Shown here one piece after another: positions 7,431-16,103 of a DNA stretch of 64,000 nucleotides. The translations under genes were made by a program, and so were the position numbers. Where the stretch lies: NCBI RefSeq assembly GCF_000012985.1, contig NC_007645.1:3378501-3442500 (forward strand), read 5' to 3'. The stretch's first letter is position 1, and each line of letters starts with the position of its first letter. A model generated the notes under the pieces. The model did no database searches. It was not told where the DNA came from and saw only the letters and a program-made list of their open reading frames with translations. This stretch comes from Hahella chejuensis KCTC 2396. GTDB taxonomy: Bacteria; Pseudomonadota; Gammaproteobacteria; Pseudomonadales; Oleiphilaceae.

Positions 7431-8669
7431 ATGTTGAGTAGAAGTGCATTATCACTGGCGCTGACCGCGTCTCTGACACTGGGCGCAGCGGGCGCCAACG
7501 CGGCGGATCTGGTGATTGCCGGACGCGACGGCATCTACGGCCAGGCGTTGGATGCGACGGTTGCGCGTTATAAGGAAGCGCACCCCGACATGGATATCGA
7601 ATTACTGAAACTGCCCTACGGCAGTCTCTATGAAAAGCTGGTGATCTCCCTGCGTGAGAAGTCCGGCGCCTATGATTTGGTGTTGCTGGACGACACCTGG
7701 GCCACGGAGTTCATGAGCAATGGCTGGCTGGCGAATCTGGAAGAGCAGGGCAAGATTACCGGTGATTTCATCGCCGCCACCCTGGATATTTCCCGCTATC
7801 CCGTCGCTCAGGGACCGGCTTATTCATTGCCTGTCGTCGGCAACGTGGCCATGTTCGCCTACAATCAGGCGCTGTTTGATCAATACGGCCTGAGCAAACC
7901 CGCCAACTGGGATGCGGTGAAAGTCGCCGCCAAAACCATTTCCGCCAAGAACCCGGACACCAGCGGCGTGGTGTTTCGCGGCCAGAAGGGCAACCCCATC
8001 GTCACCGGCTTTCTGCCCCTGTTCTGGGCCCATGGCGGCGTTATTGTCGATGACGCCGGAAAGCCTCAAGTGAATTCAGCACAGGGCGTGCAGGCGCTGG
8101 AATCCTTCCTGGAGCTGAAGCAATACGCGCCCAAGGGCATCGAAGTGTATAACTCCACGGAAGTCCGCGACGCCATTCAACAACGCAAGACAGCCATCGC
8201 CATTGAAGTCTGGCCGTCCTGGGCGCCGTCCATGGATGATCCCAGCCAATCCAAAGTCGTACAGGAGATGCAGGTGATCGCCGCGCCGGGGCAGGTGAAC
8301 GGTTCGTCGCCCATGCTGGGGATCTGGCAGATGGGCGTGACGGCGGATGCGAAGCATGACAAGAACGCCCGCGACTTCCTCAACTACCTGACCAGCGCGG
8401 AAAACCAGAAAACCCTGGCGCTGGAACTGGGCCTGCCGCCGACCCGTCGCAGCGTGTACACCGATAAAGACGTCGTAGCGAAGTACCGCTGGTATCCCAA
8501 TCAATTGGAAGCGTTAGAGCACGGCAAAGCGCGCCCCCGCATCAAGCAGTGGAACGAAGTGGAGAGCATTCTGGGGGATTACCTGCAACTGGCGATGATC
8601 GGGCAGATGGACGCGCGCACCGCGCTGGATCAGGCCAATCGCAAGATCGACCGGGCGCTGAAGCGTTAA
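7431..8669 (+). CDS. ABC transporter periplasmic binding protein, sugar / sugar-phosphate type
   Basis: 412 residues from ATG 7431 (AAGGGG 7 bases upstream). The signal peptide is clear: MLSRSALSLALTASLTLGA with a cleavage site after ANA (residue 24). The mature protein fits extracellular solute-binding family 1 (UgpB/MalE-like): VARYKEAHPDMDIELL, AYDLVLLDDTW, an ALFDQYGLSKPANWDAV stretch, and the late AENQKTLALELGLPPTR. It would capture substrate in the periplasm for the two permeases and ATPase that follow on the same strand. Given the downstream phosphatase-type enzymes and the PI-PLC, a phosphorylated polyol such as inositol (cyclic) phosphate is a reasonable guess; the family alone would equally fit a sugar or glycerol phosphate. 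Confidence 0.85.
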   Translation: MLSRSALSLALTASLTLGAAGANAADLVIAGRDGIYGQALDATVARYKEAHPDMDIELLKLPYGSLYEKLVISLREKSGAYDLVLLDDTWATEFMSNGWLANLEEQGKITGDFIAATLDISRYPVAQGPAYSLPVVGNVAMFAYNQALFDQYGLSKPANWDAVKVAAKTISAKNPDTSGVVFRGQKGNPIVTGFLPLFWAHGGVIVDDAGKPQVNSAQGVQALESFLELKQYAPKGIEVYNSTEVRDAIQQRKTAIAIEVWPSWAPSMDDPSQSKVVQEMQVIAAPGQVNGSSPMLGIWQMGVTADAKHDKNARDFLNYLTSAENQKTLALELGLPPTRRSVYTDKDVVAKYRWYPNQLEALEHGKARPRIKQWNEVESILGDYLQLAMIGQMDARTALDQANRKIDRALKR

Positions 8670-8710
8670 CGAACGCGCCACCGCAACGACTTTTTAAGAA
8701 CAAGCGCGCA

Positions 8711-8741
8711 GGCGGCGAAGCAGGCTCTTCGCCGCCGTTTT
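8711..8741 (+). terminator. Intercistronic hairpin between binding protein and permease genes
   Basis: GGCGGCGAAG (8711-8720) pairs perfectly with CTTCGCCGCC (8727-8736) around a 6-base loop, followed by GTTTTC. A leaky terminator or RNA-stabilising hairpin at this spot is common in ABC operons and keeps the binding protein more abundant than the membrane parts. Confidence 0.65.
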
Positions 8742-8754
8742 CATGGAGATTTAA

Positions 8755-9621
8755 ATGCTGTTTCGTTCCCGCCTGCAGTTACTTCTGCTGATGTCACCCG
8801 CCACACTTTTGTTGGCGATGCTGACCCTGTATCCCATCAGTCAGATTCTGATCAATGCGTTTTCCTATGTGGATTATGTCGGCGCTGAGCGCCAGTTCGT
8901 CGGTATGGACAACTTCGTGGAGTTGTCGGAAGACTGGTTTTTCGCCGGCGCCATCAAGAACTCCTTGAGTTTCTCGGTGCTGGCGTCGCTGCTGCAGGTC
9001 GGCCTCGGACTGGCGCTGGCGGTGCTGTTCGACCGTCAGTTCGCCGGACGCCGTTTTGCGCTGCCGGTGATCATCTATCCGATGATGCTGTCCACCCTGG
9101 TGTGTTCCGCCATCTGGCGCGCCTGGTATCACTATGACTTTGGTTTTTTGAACAATGCGCTGCTCAGCCTGGGGCTGGAGCCGGTGCAATGGCTGTTTGA
9201 CCCGGACATGGCGCTGTTTTCCGTGATGCTGGTGGATATCTGGCAATGGACGCCGATGGCGTTCCTCATCATTCTCGCCGGCCTGCAATCCATTCCCGCG
9301 GACATCAAGGACGCAGCGCTGACCGACGGCGCGCGGGGCTGGCGGCGGTTTCGCCATATCACCTTGCCGTTGATCATGCCTCAGGTGCTGTTGGCGCTGC
9401 TGCTCAGATCCATCGACACCTTCAAGCTGTTCGACAAAGTCTACGCCTTGACCGGCGGCGGGCCGGGGAACAGCACGGAAACCCTGTCGCTGTTTATCTA
9501 CAAACAGGGCTTCAAGTTTTTCAACTTGGGGCTGGCGTCCGCCGCGGCGCTGTTGATGCTGGCCATCGCCTGCGCGCTGAGTGCGGTGTATGCGTGGCGC
9601 TATGTGGGAGCCAAGTCATGA
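8755..9621 (+). CDS. ABC transporter permease, UgpA/MalF type
   Basis: 288 residues, six predicted transmembrane segments beginning with LLMSPATLLLAMLTLYPISQ. The cytoplasmic EAA-like loop, which docks on the ATPase, is seen in KDAALTDGARGWRRFRHITL around residue 190. The length and the C-terminal GGGPGNSTETLSLFIYKQGF block are typical of the first permease of sugar/glycerol-phosphate ABC importers. The ATG at 8755 follows GGAGAT. The stop overlaps the next start (ATGA at 9618), pointing to coupled translation of the two permeases. Confidence 0.85.
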   Translation: MLFRSRLQLLLLMSPATLLLAMLTLYPISQILINAFSYVDYVGAERQFVGMDNFVELSEDWFFAGAIKNSLSFSVLASLLQVGLGLALAVLFDRQFAGRRFALPVIIYPMMLSTLVCSAIWRAWYHYDFGFLNNALLSLGLEPVQWLFDPDMALFSVMLVDIWQWTPMAFLIILAGLQSIPADIKDAALTDGARGWRRFRHITLPLIMPQVLLALLLRSIDTFKLFDKVYALTGGGPGNSTETLSLFIYKQGFKFFNLGLASAAALLMLAIACALSAVYAWRYVGAKS

Positions 9622-10511
9622 GTGCGATCAAGCCAACCTCCGCCCCGGCTTTTTCTGATTCCGTTGCGGCGCCTTTCTCCGACGTCTCACGTTTGTCCGC
9701 GCGAACCCTGGGGTTTTACCTTGCTCTGGGCGTGACGTTGGCGTTTTTTGCGCTGCCGATCGTGTGGATGGCGGGCATCGCCTTCACGCCGTCCGGCGAG
9801 TACGTCAGCGACAATCTGAGTCTGCTCCCGGCGCATCCGACTCTGGCGCACTTTGAAGTCTTATGGCGGGATGGGTTTCCCGGACGTCTGGGGAACACCC
9901 TGATCGTCGCCGTGGGCGCTACGTTGCTGGCGTTGTCGCTGGGCTTTCTGGCCAGTTACGCTCTGGTGCGTTTTCGTTTTCCACGCCGCTTGGATCACGC
10001 TTTTCTGCTGTTGGTGCTGGTGATCAAGATGATGCCGCCGATTGTGGTGGCGATCCCGCTGTTTCAATTGCTGAAAGGCCTGGGACTGCTGGACAGCAAG
10101 CTGGGCCTGATTCTGGTGTATCAAGTCTACACCCTGCCGTTTTGCATCTGGATGCTGCTGAGTTTTGTGCGCGACGTGCCTCTGAGTCTGGAAGAAGCAG
10201 CCAGTCTGGAAGGCGCCGGATTACTGCGCCGCTTGTGGCATATCGTGCTGCCCCTGTGCGGCCCGGGACTGGCGGCCACCTTTATTTTCACCCTGATCAT
10301 GGCCTGGAACGAGTTCCTGTTCGCCTTGCTGTATCTGTCTACGCCCAGTCACTTCACCTTGCCCCTGTACGTGTCCAATTTCATCACCGAAAACGAGACT
10401 TTCTGGGGACAACTGATGGGGATTGGCCTGCTGTCATCTTTACCCATGCTGTTGATGGCGGGATACGTTCAACGTTATTTACTGCGTGGCTTCGCCATGC
10501 AAATGAAATAG
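9618..10511 (+). CDS. ABC transporter permease, UgpE/MalG type
   Basis: 297 residues from the ATG that overlaps the previous stop; the frame is open much further upstream but that part is inside the first permease gene. About 35 polar residues precede the first membrane helix ([20 protein letters not shown]). The EAA loop is clear: [20 protein letters not shown], about residues 195-214. It ends AMQMK, as many MalG-type permeases end in a positively charged tail. It forms the heterodimeric channel with the preceding gene product. Confidence 0.85.
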   Translation: MSAIKPTSAPAFSDSVAAPFSDVSRLSARTLGFYLALGVTLAFFALPIVWMAGIAFTPSGEYVSDNLSLLPAHPTLAHFEVLWRDGFPGRLGNTLIVAVGATLLALSLGFLASYALVRFRFPRRLDHAFLLLVLVIKMMPPIVVAIPLFQLLKGLGLLDSKLGLILVYQVYTLPFCIWMLLSFVRDVPLSLEEAASLEGAGLLRRLWHIVLPLCGPGLAATFIFTLIMAWNEFLFALLYLSTPSHFTLPLYVSNFITENETFWGQLMGIGLLSSLPMLLMAGYVQRYLLRGFAMQMK

Positions 10512-10522
10512 GAATTTCTCCG

Positions 10523-11641
10523 ATGGCTTCCGTTACATTGCAAAACCTGGGCAAGCAATACAAAAAACAGACCGTGCTGCGGGATATCCACTTACAGGTC
10601 AGAGACGGCGAGTTTCTGGTGTTGGTGGGGCCTTCTGGCTGCGGCAAATCCACACTGCTGCGCATGATCGCCGGGCTGGAAACTGTTTCCGGCGGCGATA
10701 TCCGTATTGGCGAGCGCCTGGTGAATCAGTTGGACCCGGTAGACCGTGGCATCGCCATGGTGTTCCAGTCCTATGCGTTGTATCCCCACATGACCGTGTG
10801 GGACAACATGGCGTTTGGCCTGAAAATGGCCGGCGTCGCCAAACCGGAGCGGGAGCGGCGCATTCAACAGGCGGTGGAATTGCTGCAACTGCAACCGCTG
10901 GTCCAGCGCAAACCGGCGGAGCTGTCCGGCGGTCAGCGTCAGCGCGTGGCCATTGGGCGTGCGATCGTGCGCAAGCCGGAGGTGTTTCTGTTTGATGAGC
11001 CGCTTTCCAACCTGGACGCCAAACTGCGGGATCAGATGCGGGTGCAACTGTCCGAACTGCATCAGCGCCTGGGGGCCACCATGATTTACGTCACCCATGA
11101 CCAGAAAGAAGCCATGACCATGGCGGACCGCATCGTGGTGATGCGCAATGGCGTTATCGAGCAAGTGGGTACGCCCCTGGAGTTATATCATCAGCCCGCC
11201 AACCGCTTTGTCGCGGAGTTTATCGGCTCACCCGCCATGAATTTTCTGCCCGTGCGCATGAGGGCGCTGACTGCCCGTGATGTTTCTCTGGAGCTGCCGT
11301 GGGGGCAGGCGATTCAGGTCGACGCGTCCAGATTTAACTTGAATGCGGGGGGAGCAGGCCTGAAAGCTGGCGTGCAACTAGAGCTGGGCATACGCGCTCA
11401 GGGGCTCGTCATCGACGACAGCAGCGACCTGCGCATGCAGGTTGACGTGGTGGAGGAGCTGGGCAATATCGCCTATGTGCATGGACGTATTCAAACGCAT
11501 CGTCTGATCATGGAGACAACTACCCGAGCGCCTCGCGCCGGAACCGAGGTGGGCGTCAGATTAAAGCCGGACATGCTGCATCTGTTTGACGAGCATGGGA
11601 TGAGTCTGACCTCGCAGATGGAGCGCGCCCATGCTGCTTGA
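10523..11641 (+). CDS. ABC transporter ATPase, UgpC/MalK type
   Basis: 372 residues, the standard size for carbohydrate-uptake (CUT1) ATPases with a C-terminal TOBE regulatory domain. Walker [10 protein letters not shown] (about 36-44), Q-loop [14 protein letters not shown], signature [14 protein letters not shown] (about 134-147), Walker [13 protein letters not shown], and the switch histidine in VTHDQ are all intact. Residues 240 onward form the TOBE part. It starts 12 bases after the permease and its last 11 bases overlap the following hydrolase gene. It should power import by the two permeases; whether it also serves other importers cannot be told. Confidence 0.9.
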   Translation: MASVTLQNLGKQYKKQTVLRDIHLQVRDGEFLVLVGPSGCGKSTLLRMIAGLETVSGGDIRIGERLVNQLDPVDRGIAMVFQSYALYPHMTVWDNMAFGLKMAGVAKPERERRIQQAVELLQLQPLVQRKPAELSGGQRQRVAIGRAIVRKPEVFLFDEPLSNLDAKLRDQMRVQLSELHQRLGATMIYVTHDQKEAMTMADRIVVMRNGVIEQVGTPLELYHQPANRFVAEFIGSPAMNFLPVRMRALTARDVSLELPWGQAIQVDASRFNLNAGGAGLKAGVQLELGIRAQGLVIDDSSDLRMQVDVVEELGNIAYVHGRIQTHRLIMETTTRAPRAGTEVGVRLKPDMLHLFDEHGMSLTSQMERAHAA

Positions 11642-12443
11642 GATTATCGGAACCGGCGAAGCCTATGACCGTTTTCGGGTGAACGCCGCGGTATTGGTGC
11701 AGGAACAGGACTTTCGCCTGCTGATCGATTGCGGACCTACTGTGCCTCAGGCGCTGTGGCGTCGCCAACTGGCTGCGGACGCCATTGACGCCATCTATCT
11801 GACCCACATTCATCCGGATCATGCGTCCGGCCTGACCGCACTGCTGAATCAATGGGCCTCCACCGGGCGACGGCGATCCTTGCAGATTCTCTGTCAGCCC
11901 GGCCAGCAACCGCATCTGGAATGGATGTCCGCTTATGCGGCCTGGCCTGAACAGTTGCCTTTCGCTATCCAGTGGCGCGACGCCGCCCGGACCACGGAAA
12001 TCGGCCCCTGGCGCCTGCAGACGGCGCCGACCCAGCACAGCGTCAGCAATCTGGCGCTGCGCCTGGAGCAACAAGGGCCCGCCCGCCATGCTCGAGGCTC
12101 TCTGTTTTACAGCGGAGACGGCCGTCCGACCGCGGCGAGCGCCAGCTTGATGACAGGATGCGTGATGGCCATGCAGGAGTGTTTTTCACCTTTGGAGCAG
12201 GGCGAGGGCAGCCATCACGGCGATTTGCCCGGCTGCCTGCGTCAGTTGCAAACCGCCCGTCCCCGGCATTTGTTGCTGTATCACATTGAAGACGGCCAGC
12301 ATAACGCAGTGGCCGAAGCCATCCGGCCTCGCGTCGACGTGTCGGTGGCGGAGGACGGGGAGCGCTGGTGCTGCGTTACCGGGACGCAACTGGACACATC
12401 CATGGGAGAGCAAGGAGAGCGCTATGCAGCGGGAGCAGGCTGA
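11631..12443 (+). CDS. Metallo-beta-lactamase-fold hydrolase, possible cyclic phosphodiesterase
   Basis: 270 residues. The metal motif is [10 protein letters not shown] (His59, His61, Asp63, His64); a further ligand Asp lies in LFYSGDGRP (about residue 164) and His in HHGDLPGCL or YHIEDGQHN. The start [13 protein letters not shown] and the overall pattern resemble RNase Z/PhnP-type phosphodiesterases rather than true beta-lactamases. It overlaps the ATPase gene by 11 bases and the inositol-phosphatase-family gene by 20, so it belongs to the operon. Given those partners, opening of an imported cyclic phosphate is the most economical role. Alternatives are a glycerophosphodiesterase-like or lactone hydrolase activity. 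Confidence 0.75.
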   Translation: MLLEIIGTGEAYDRFRVNAAVLVQEQDFRLLIDCGPTVPQALWRRQLAADAIDAIYLTHIHPDHASGLTALLNQWASTGRRRSLQILCQPGQQPHLEWMSAYAAWPEQLPFAIQWRDAARTTEIGPWRLQTAPTQHSVSNLALRLEQQGPARHARGSLFYSGDGRPTAASASLMTGCVMAMQECFSPLEQGEGSHHGDLPGCLRQLQTARPRHLLLYHIEDGQHNAVAEAIRPRVDVSVAEDGERWCCVTGTQLDTSMGEQGERYAAGAG

Positions 12444-13212
12444 AGCGATTCTGCGGGAAGCCGGTGAACTGGCGCTGAGCTATTTCAGTCAGCGCGCCTG
12501 CTTGCGGGTAGAGCGCAAGGCCCGCCAGGATCTGGTCAGCGAGGCGGATCGGGAGGTGGAAAGTCTTATTCGGCGGCGTATTCAGGCGGCCTGTCCCCGA
12601 GACCGGCTGCTCGGCGAAGAGTTTGGTCTGGCGGCGTCCGGTCAGGGCGATGATTCCAACGCCAGTATTTGGGTAATCGACCCCATCGACGGCACCACCA
12701 ATTTTCTGCGCGGCATTCCGGAGTTCGCCATCACTCTGTGTCGGGTGTGCGACGGCGCGCCAGATATCGGATTGATTTATCATCCGGTGAATCAGGAAAT
12801 GCTCTTCGCCGCTCGCAGTCAGGGCGCCTGGCGCAACGGCGTGCGTCATCAGATCGAGCCGACGCCGGTAACCTTGGATAGCGCCGTATTGGGGTTGGGC
12901 TACAATCTCAGGCCAGGCAACGCGCAGCGGGCCATCGCCATGATGCGCAGCTGGACCGAGGCGGGCTGCGTTACCCGGCAGACGGGCTCGGCGGCGGTAG
13001 GCATCAGTCAGGCGATATTGGGGCGGACAGATGCTTTCTACGAGCCTCAGCTGAACAGTTGGGACGCTCTGGCGGGTCAGCTCATCGCCACTGAGGCGGG
13101 CTTGCACAGTTCCCCATACCTGAGCGGAGAGCGTTTAACCCGGGGCGGACCGGTGTGGATCGCCCGACCGGAACTGTTTGATCTGGTCAGGGAAGAGGAG
13201 ACCGCCTGGTGA
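12424..13212 (+). CDS. Inositol monophosphatase family phosphatase
   Basis: 262 residues from ATG 12424 (GGAGAG 6 bases upstream). It has all metal-site motifs of the IMPase family: GEE (Glu65-Glu66), WVIDPIDGTTNF (Asp86, Asp89) and NSWDALAG (about 206-213). Enzymes of this family remove phosphate from inositol phosphate, and sometimes from other small phosphates (histidinol phosphate, bisphosphonucleotides). This copy is inside an importer operon rather than standing alone like housekeeping suhB, so a catabolic role on the imported phosphate is likely. It overlaps the preceding hydrolase by 20 bases and the LacI gene by one. Confidence 0.85.
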   Translation: MQREQAEAILREAGELALSYFSQRACLRVERKARQDLVSEADREVESLIRRRIQAACPRDRLLGEEFGLAASGQGDDSNASIWVIDPIDGTTNFLRGIPEFAITLCRVCDGAPDIGLIYHPVNQEMLFAARSQGAWRNGVRHQIEPTPVTLDSAVLGLGYNLRPGNAQRAIAMMRSWTEAGCVTRQTGSAAVGISQAILGRTDAFYEPQLNSWDALAGQLIATEAGLHSSPYLSGERLTRGGPVWIARPELFDLVREEETAW

Positions 13213-14204
13213 TGCAGGACAAACGCATTACATCTGATGATGTGGCCAGATTGGCGGGCGTGTCCCGCTCCGCCGTCTCGCGCACTTTTACTCCTGGCGC
13301 CAGCGTGTCGGAATCGACGCGCAACAGTGTCATCGCAGCCGCCAGAAAACTCGGGTACCGCCCCAACGCCCTGGCGCGCTCACTCACGGGACAGCAGAGC
13401 GGTCTGGTGGCGGTGGTGATGGCGGAATTCGCCAATCCCTATGAATCTCAAGTGTTTTACGCGCTGACCCAGGCGCTGCAGAAGCTGGATAAAGTCTCCA
13501 TGCTGGTGACGCCGGATGAATCCGGCGACATCAACAACTCATTGCAGTTGGTGGGCGCTTATCAGGTGGACAGCGCGATTATCGCCGCCGGTTCGTTGTC
13601 GCTGCAGGCGACGCAGATCTGTTTGACCATGGGCATTCCCTCGGTGTTGATGGGCCGCGACGACCCTTTCGGCAAAATCTGCTCGGTGCAGACCGATAAC
13701 CGCATGGCTGGACGCCTGGCGGCGGAGCATCTGGTGAATTCCGGCGCCCAGCGACCCGCTTATATCGGCGGCCGTCCCGACGGACAGGCTTCTCAGGAGC
13801 GCAAGCAAGGTTTCTTTGACAGTCTGCGGGACCAGGGCGTCGAACCGCTGGGCCATTGCGACAACCCGGATTACAGCTATCAAAGTGGTTATCAAAGCGC
13901 CCTGGAATTACTGCAACGCCGTCCGGAGATCGACAGCCTCTTTTGCGCCTTCGGGGCCATGGACGCGATACGTCAACAACTGGGCCGAAAGACGCCGCAA
14001 GATATCCAGTTTGTCGGCGCGGATAACGTGCCCATGGCGGAATGGCCGGGTTATCAGCTGACCACCATCAGTCAGCCGGTGGAGCTGTTGGCGCAGGCGG
14101 TCATGGAAAATCTGGAGATCATTCTGACCCAGGGCCAGGCCATGGCCCGCTCCCGCCGCGTCGCCCCCTGGCTGGTGTCGCGGGCGACCACTCGTAATGC
14201 TTGA
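13212..14204 (+). CDS. LacI-family transcriptional regulator
   Basis: 330 residues from ATG 13212, which overlaps the previous stop as TGATG; a GTG at 13209 is the alternative. The N-terminal helix-turn-helix (TSDDVARLAGVSRSAVSRTF) and hinge helix (PNALARSLTGQQSG) are typical, followed by a periplasmic-binding-protein-like effector domain (VAVVMAEFANPYESQVFYAL; SVLMGRDDPF; ADNVPMAEWPGYQLTT). It probably represses the importer operon in the absence of a substrate-derived ligand. The CG-centred palindromes at 7224 and 7357, and a related one at 15970 before the PI-PLC gene, are candidate sites. Confidence 0.85.
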   Translation: MQDKRITSDDVARLAGVSRSAVSRTFTPGASVSESTRNSVIAAARKLGYRPNALARSLTGQQSGLVAVVMAEFANPYESQVFYALTQALQKLDKVSMLVTPDESGDINNSLQLVGAYQVDSAIIAAGSLSLQATQICLTMGIPSVLMGRDDPFGKICSVQTDNRMAGRLAAEHLVNSGAQRPAYIGGRPDGQASQERKQGFFDSLRDQGVEPLGHCDNPDYSYQSGYQSALELLQRRPEIDSLFCAFGAMDAIRQQLGRKTPQDIQFVGADNVPMAEWPGYQLTTISQPVELLAQAVMENLEIILTQGQAMARSRRVAPWLVSRATTRNA

Positions 14205-14218
14205 TGGCTGTCGCGACT

Positions 14219-14254
14219 AAAAAGCCCCGCTGAAACCGTTCAGAAGGGCTTTCC
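14219..14254. terminator. Bidirectional terminator between LacI and PI-PLC genes
   Basis: AAAGCCC (14221-14227) and GGGCTTT (14246-14252) form a stem with A-rich and T-rich flanks on either side, placed between two convergent genes. Confidence 0.65.
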
Positions 14255-14269
14255 CGCAGTCATTCAGGG

Positions 14270-15754
14270 CTAAAACGCCGTCTGCGGCCAGTCCGACACG
14301 GACTCCAGGTAGAACTTCTGATTGTCGCCGCCGCTGCAGCGCCAGATTTGCCATTGCTCAGAGGACTCTGCGGTTCCGCCGGGGATATCCATGCAATGGC
14401 TGCCGTTGCTGTCCAGGTTCTGGAACGCGCCGTCCTCGGTGATGCGCCATTTCTCGGAACTGCCGCCGTCGCAATTCCACAAGTGCATTTTGTCGCCGTT
14501 GTCTGCGGAGCCGGTACTGAAATCAGCGCAGTAGTGGTTATCGCCTTTGGGGCGTAATTGGCCTTCCGCGGTATACACGAACTGCTGATTATCCCCGCCG
14601 CCGCAGGCCCAGGACAGCAGGTCGCTACCATTGCCGTACTGCGCCTTATCCACATCCAGACAGTATTCCGGCCTCACCTTGGGTTTGATTTTGAAGTATC
14701 CCGGCAAGCCCCTGCGTTGGCCAACCAGGGGAATGGAGCTGGCGGTCCAGCCAGGCGTGGAAGAGGGCGAGTCCAGATCCCAACTGATCACGGAGACGCC
14801 ATGGGCCACCGCCAGCCAGGCGCTTTCGTAGGCAGTATTGGCGAAGTCTCCCGCGGCGCCCCAGAGATGCATGATCTGTTTATATTGAGCCGCGCGGTTG
14901 GCGGTGAGCTGGTAATGGTCGCCCGCTTTCACGTTGCCGCAGAAAAAGTAGCTGGAATGTTCGGCGGACATAGAGTCGATGGCGCCGGAGAATTCGTCCG
15001 CGTCGGCGGTGTCGATGTCCGGGCACAGGAAGGTGGACTGAGCGCCGAAACGATTCATCAATGCCGTTTCCATACGTCCGTTAACGTCGCCGATAAAGCC
15101 CCCGGTCAACACCACAATCAATTTGCCTTTCAGCTCCGATACCTTCGGCCAGCCCACGTTTTTCAGGGTGTTGCGATAGTTGGACTGGAAGTGCGGGTTG
15201 AGATGGTTGATCAGATCCTGATACTGATAAAACCGGTTACCGAGGCGGCTGTTCAGGTAATTGCCGATGAATTCATCGAGCTGTTCCACTTCTGAGGCGT
15301 ACCAGGCGTTCAACGGGTCCCAGCTTGCCTTCATATCGACGAACAGCACCAGGGGCATGGCGTTGGGGTGGTCGTTCATCCAGCTCACCACATCGTCCAG
15401 GCAATGGCCAAGCTGATCGTTGCTTGCTGCGCTGCAGTTCTGATTTCCCGGCGAGGCGCTATGGGAGACATAAGGGCCCTTGTCCCAGCTCTCCCAGTCG
15501 CCGCGGTCAATGACATCCAGCTCCAGGGTGCGATAACCGCGTTCAAGCCACTCGCTCAAACGACTTCCATGTTCAAAGCTGTTGTGAGGTTGCGCGTAAT
15601 ACAGCTCGTCAAAACGATGATTGTCATTGGCGGCTTTCGCCTGGAACGGCGGATAGAACGTTTCACCAGCGTTGGCCCCTGTGCTGAATCCCAATGAGAG
15701 TGCGACGGAGCAAACGGCGGCCAGGACGGCGGGCGTTTTCCATTTGAATAACAT
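14270..15754 (-). CDS. Secreted PI-specific phospholipase C-like enzyme with ricin-type lectin domain
   Basis: 494 residues from ATG 15754; a TTG four codons earlier is possible. The signal peptide ends at ANA (residue 29). The catalytic domain (about 45-345) carries the PI-PLC X-type pattern: AQPHNSFEHGS with His57, RGYRTLELDVID, and a second His in PYVSHSAS (His98), as in the calcium-dependent bacterial PI-PLC-C1 group. Residues from about 360 to the end form a ricin B-like lectin with repeated CLD..., QxF/W motifs (GGGDNQQFVY, GSSEKWRI, GGDNQKFYL) and many Cys, likely for carbohydrate or surface binding. PI-PLCs release inositol phosphate, often first as a cyclic ester. It is convergent with the importer/inositol-phosphatase operon. 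Confidence 0.8.
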   Translation of the reverse strand: MLFKWKTPAVLAAVCSVALSLGFSTGANAGETFYPPFQAKAANDNHRFDELYYAQPHNSFEHGSRLSEWLERGYRTLELDVIDRGDWESWDKGPYVSHSASPGNQNCSAASNDQLGHCLDDVVSWMNDHPNAMPLVLFVDMKASWDPLNAWYASEVEQLDEFIGNYLNSRLGNRFYQYQDLINHLNPHFQSNYRNTLKNVGWPKVSELKGKLIVVLTGGFIGDVNGRMETALMNRFGAQSTFLCPDIDTADADEFSGAIDSMSAEHSSYFFCGNVKAGDHYQLTANRAAQYKQIMHLWGAAGDFANTAYESAWLAVAHGVSVISWDLDSPSSTPGWTASSIPLVGQRRGLPGYFKIKPKVRPEYCLDVDKAQYGNGSDLLSWACGGGDNQQFVYTAEGQLRPKGDNHYCADFSTGSADNGDKMHLWNCDGGSSEKWRITEDGAFQNLDSNGSHCMDIPGGTAESSEQWQIWRCSGGDNQKFYLESVSDWPQTAF

Positions 15755-15969
15755 GCGATATCTCAACTCTGCTCAATTTCCGGCCAAACGCCGCCCAGGC
15801 TCGCAGCAAGAATGCTGAAAACCTCAAGTGCGCTTGACGCGGAAGATGTGTGATATCCAGAGCCGAGAAACAGATGCGCCTCTCGGCCCCGGCGTTTGCA
15901 GTGGCCGCCACGATGTCATCTTGAAAAAAACAAATGACAGCGCAGTGAAGCGGAGTTGAAGGTTATTCG

Positions 15970-15983
15970 TGCATGGGCGTGCA
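15970..15983. promoter_or_regulatory. Candidate LacI-type site upstream of the PI-PLC gene
   Basis: TGCATGGGCGTGCA matches the perfect 14-bp palindrome of operator 1 (7225-7238) at 12 of 14 positions. It lies about 215 bases before the PI-PLC start, in the otherwise featureless stretch 15755-16100. If real it would link the lipase to the importer operon. Confidence 0.35.
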
Positions 15984-16103
15984 ACGGGATGGCGGGCGAC
16001 GCCGTCAGGATCACTATGCCGCGGCGCGATCTCTTTTCTGACGGCGCCGTAAATCGGCCTTGAAACGGCGGGCGCTACAACAGCGGCCGGAATTAACAGA
16101 AGG

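Noticed and set aside
9863-10522. Upstream extension of the ATPase frame through the permease gene
   Set aside because: The real start at 10523 begins a normal ATPase; the extension is the permease read out of frame.
14558-15295. 245-residue open frame antisense to the PI-PLC gene
   Set aside because: Shadow of a GC-rich third-codon bias; the minus-strand protein has clear domains and this one has none.
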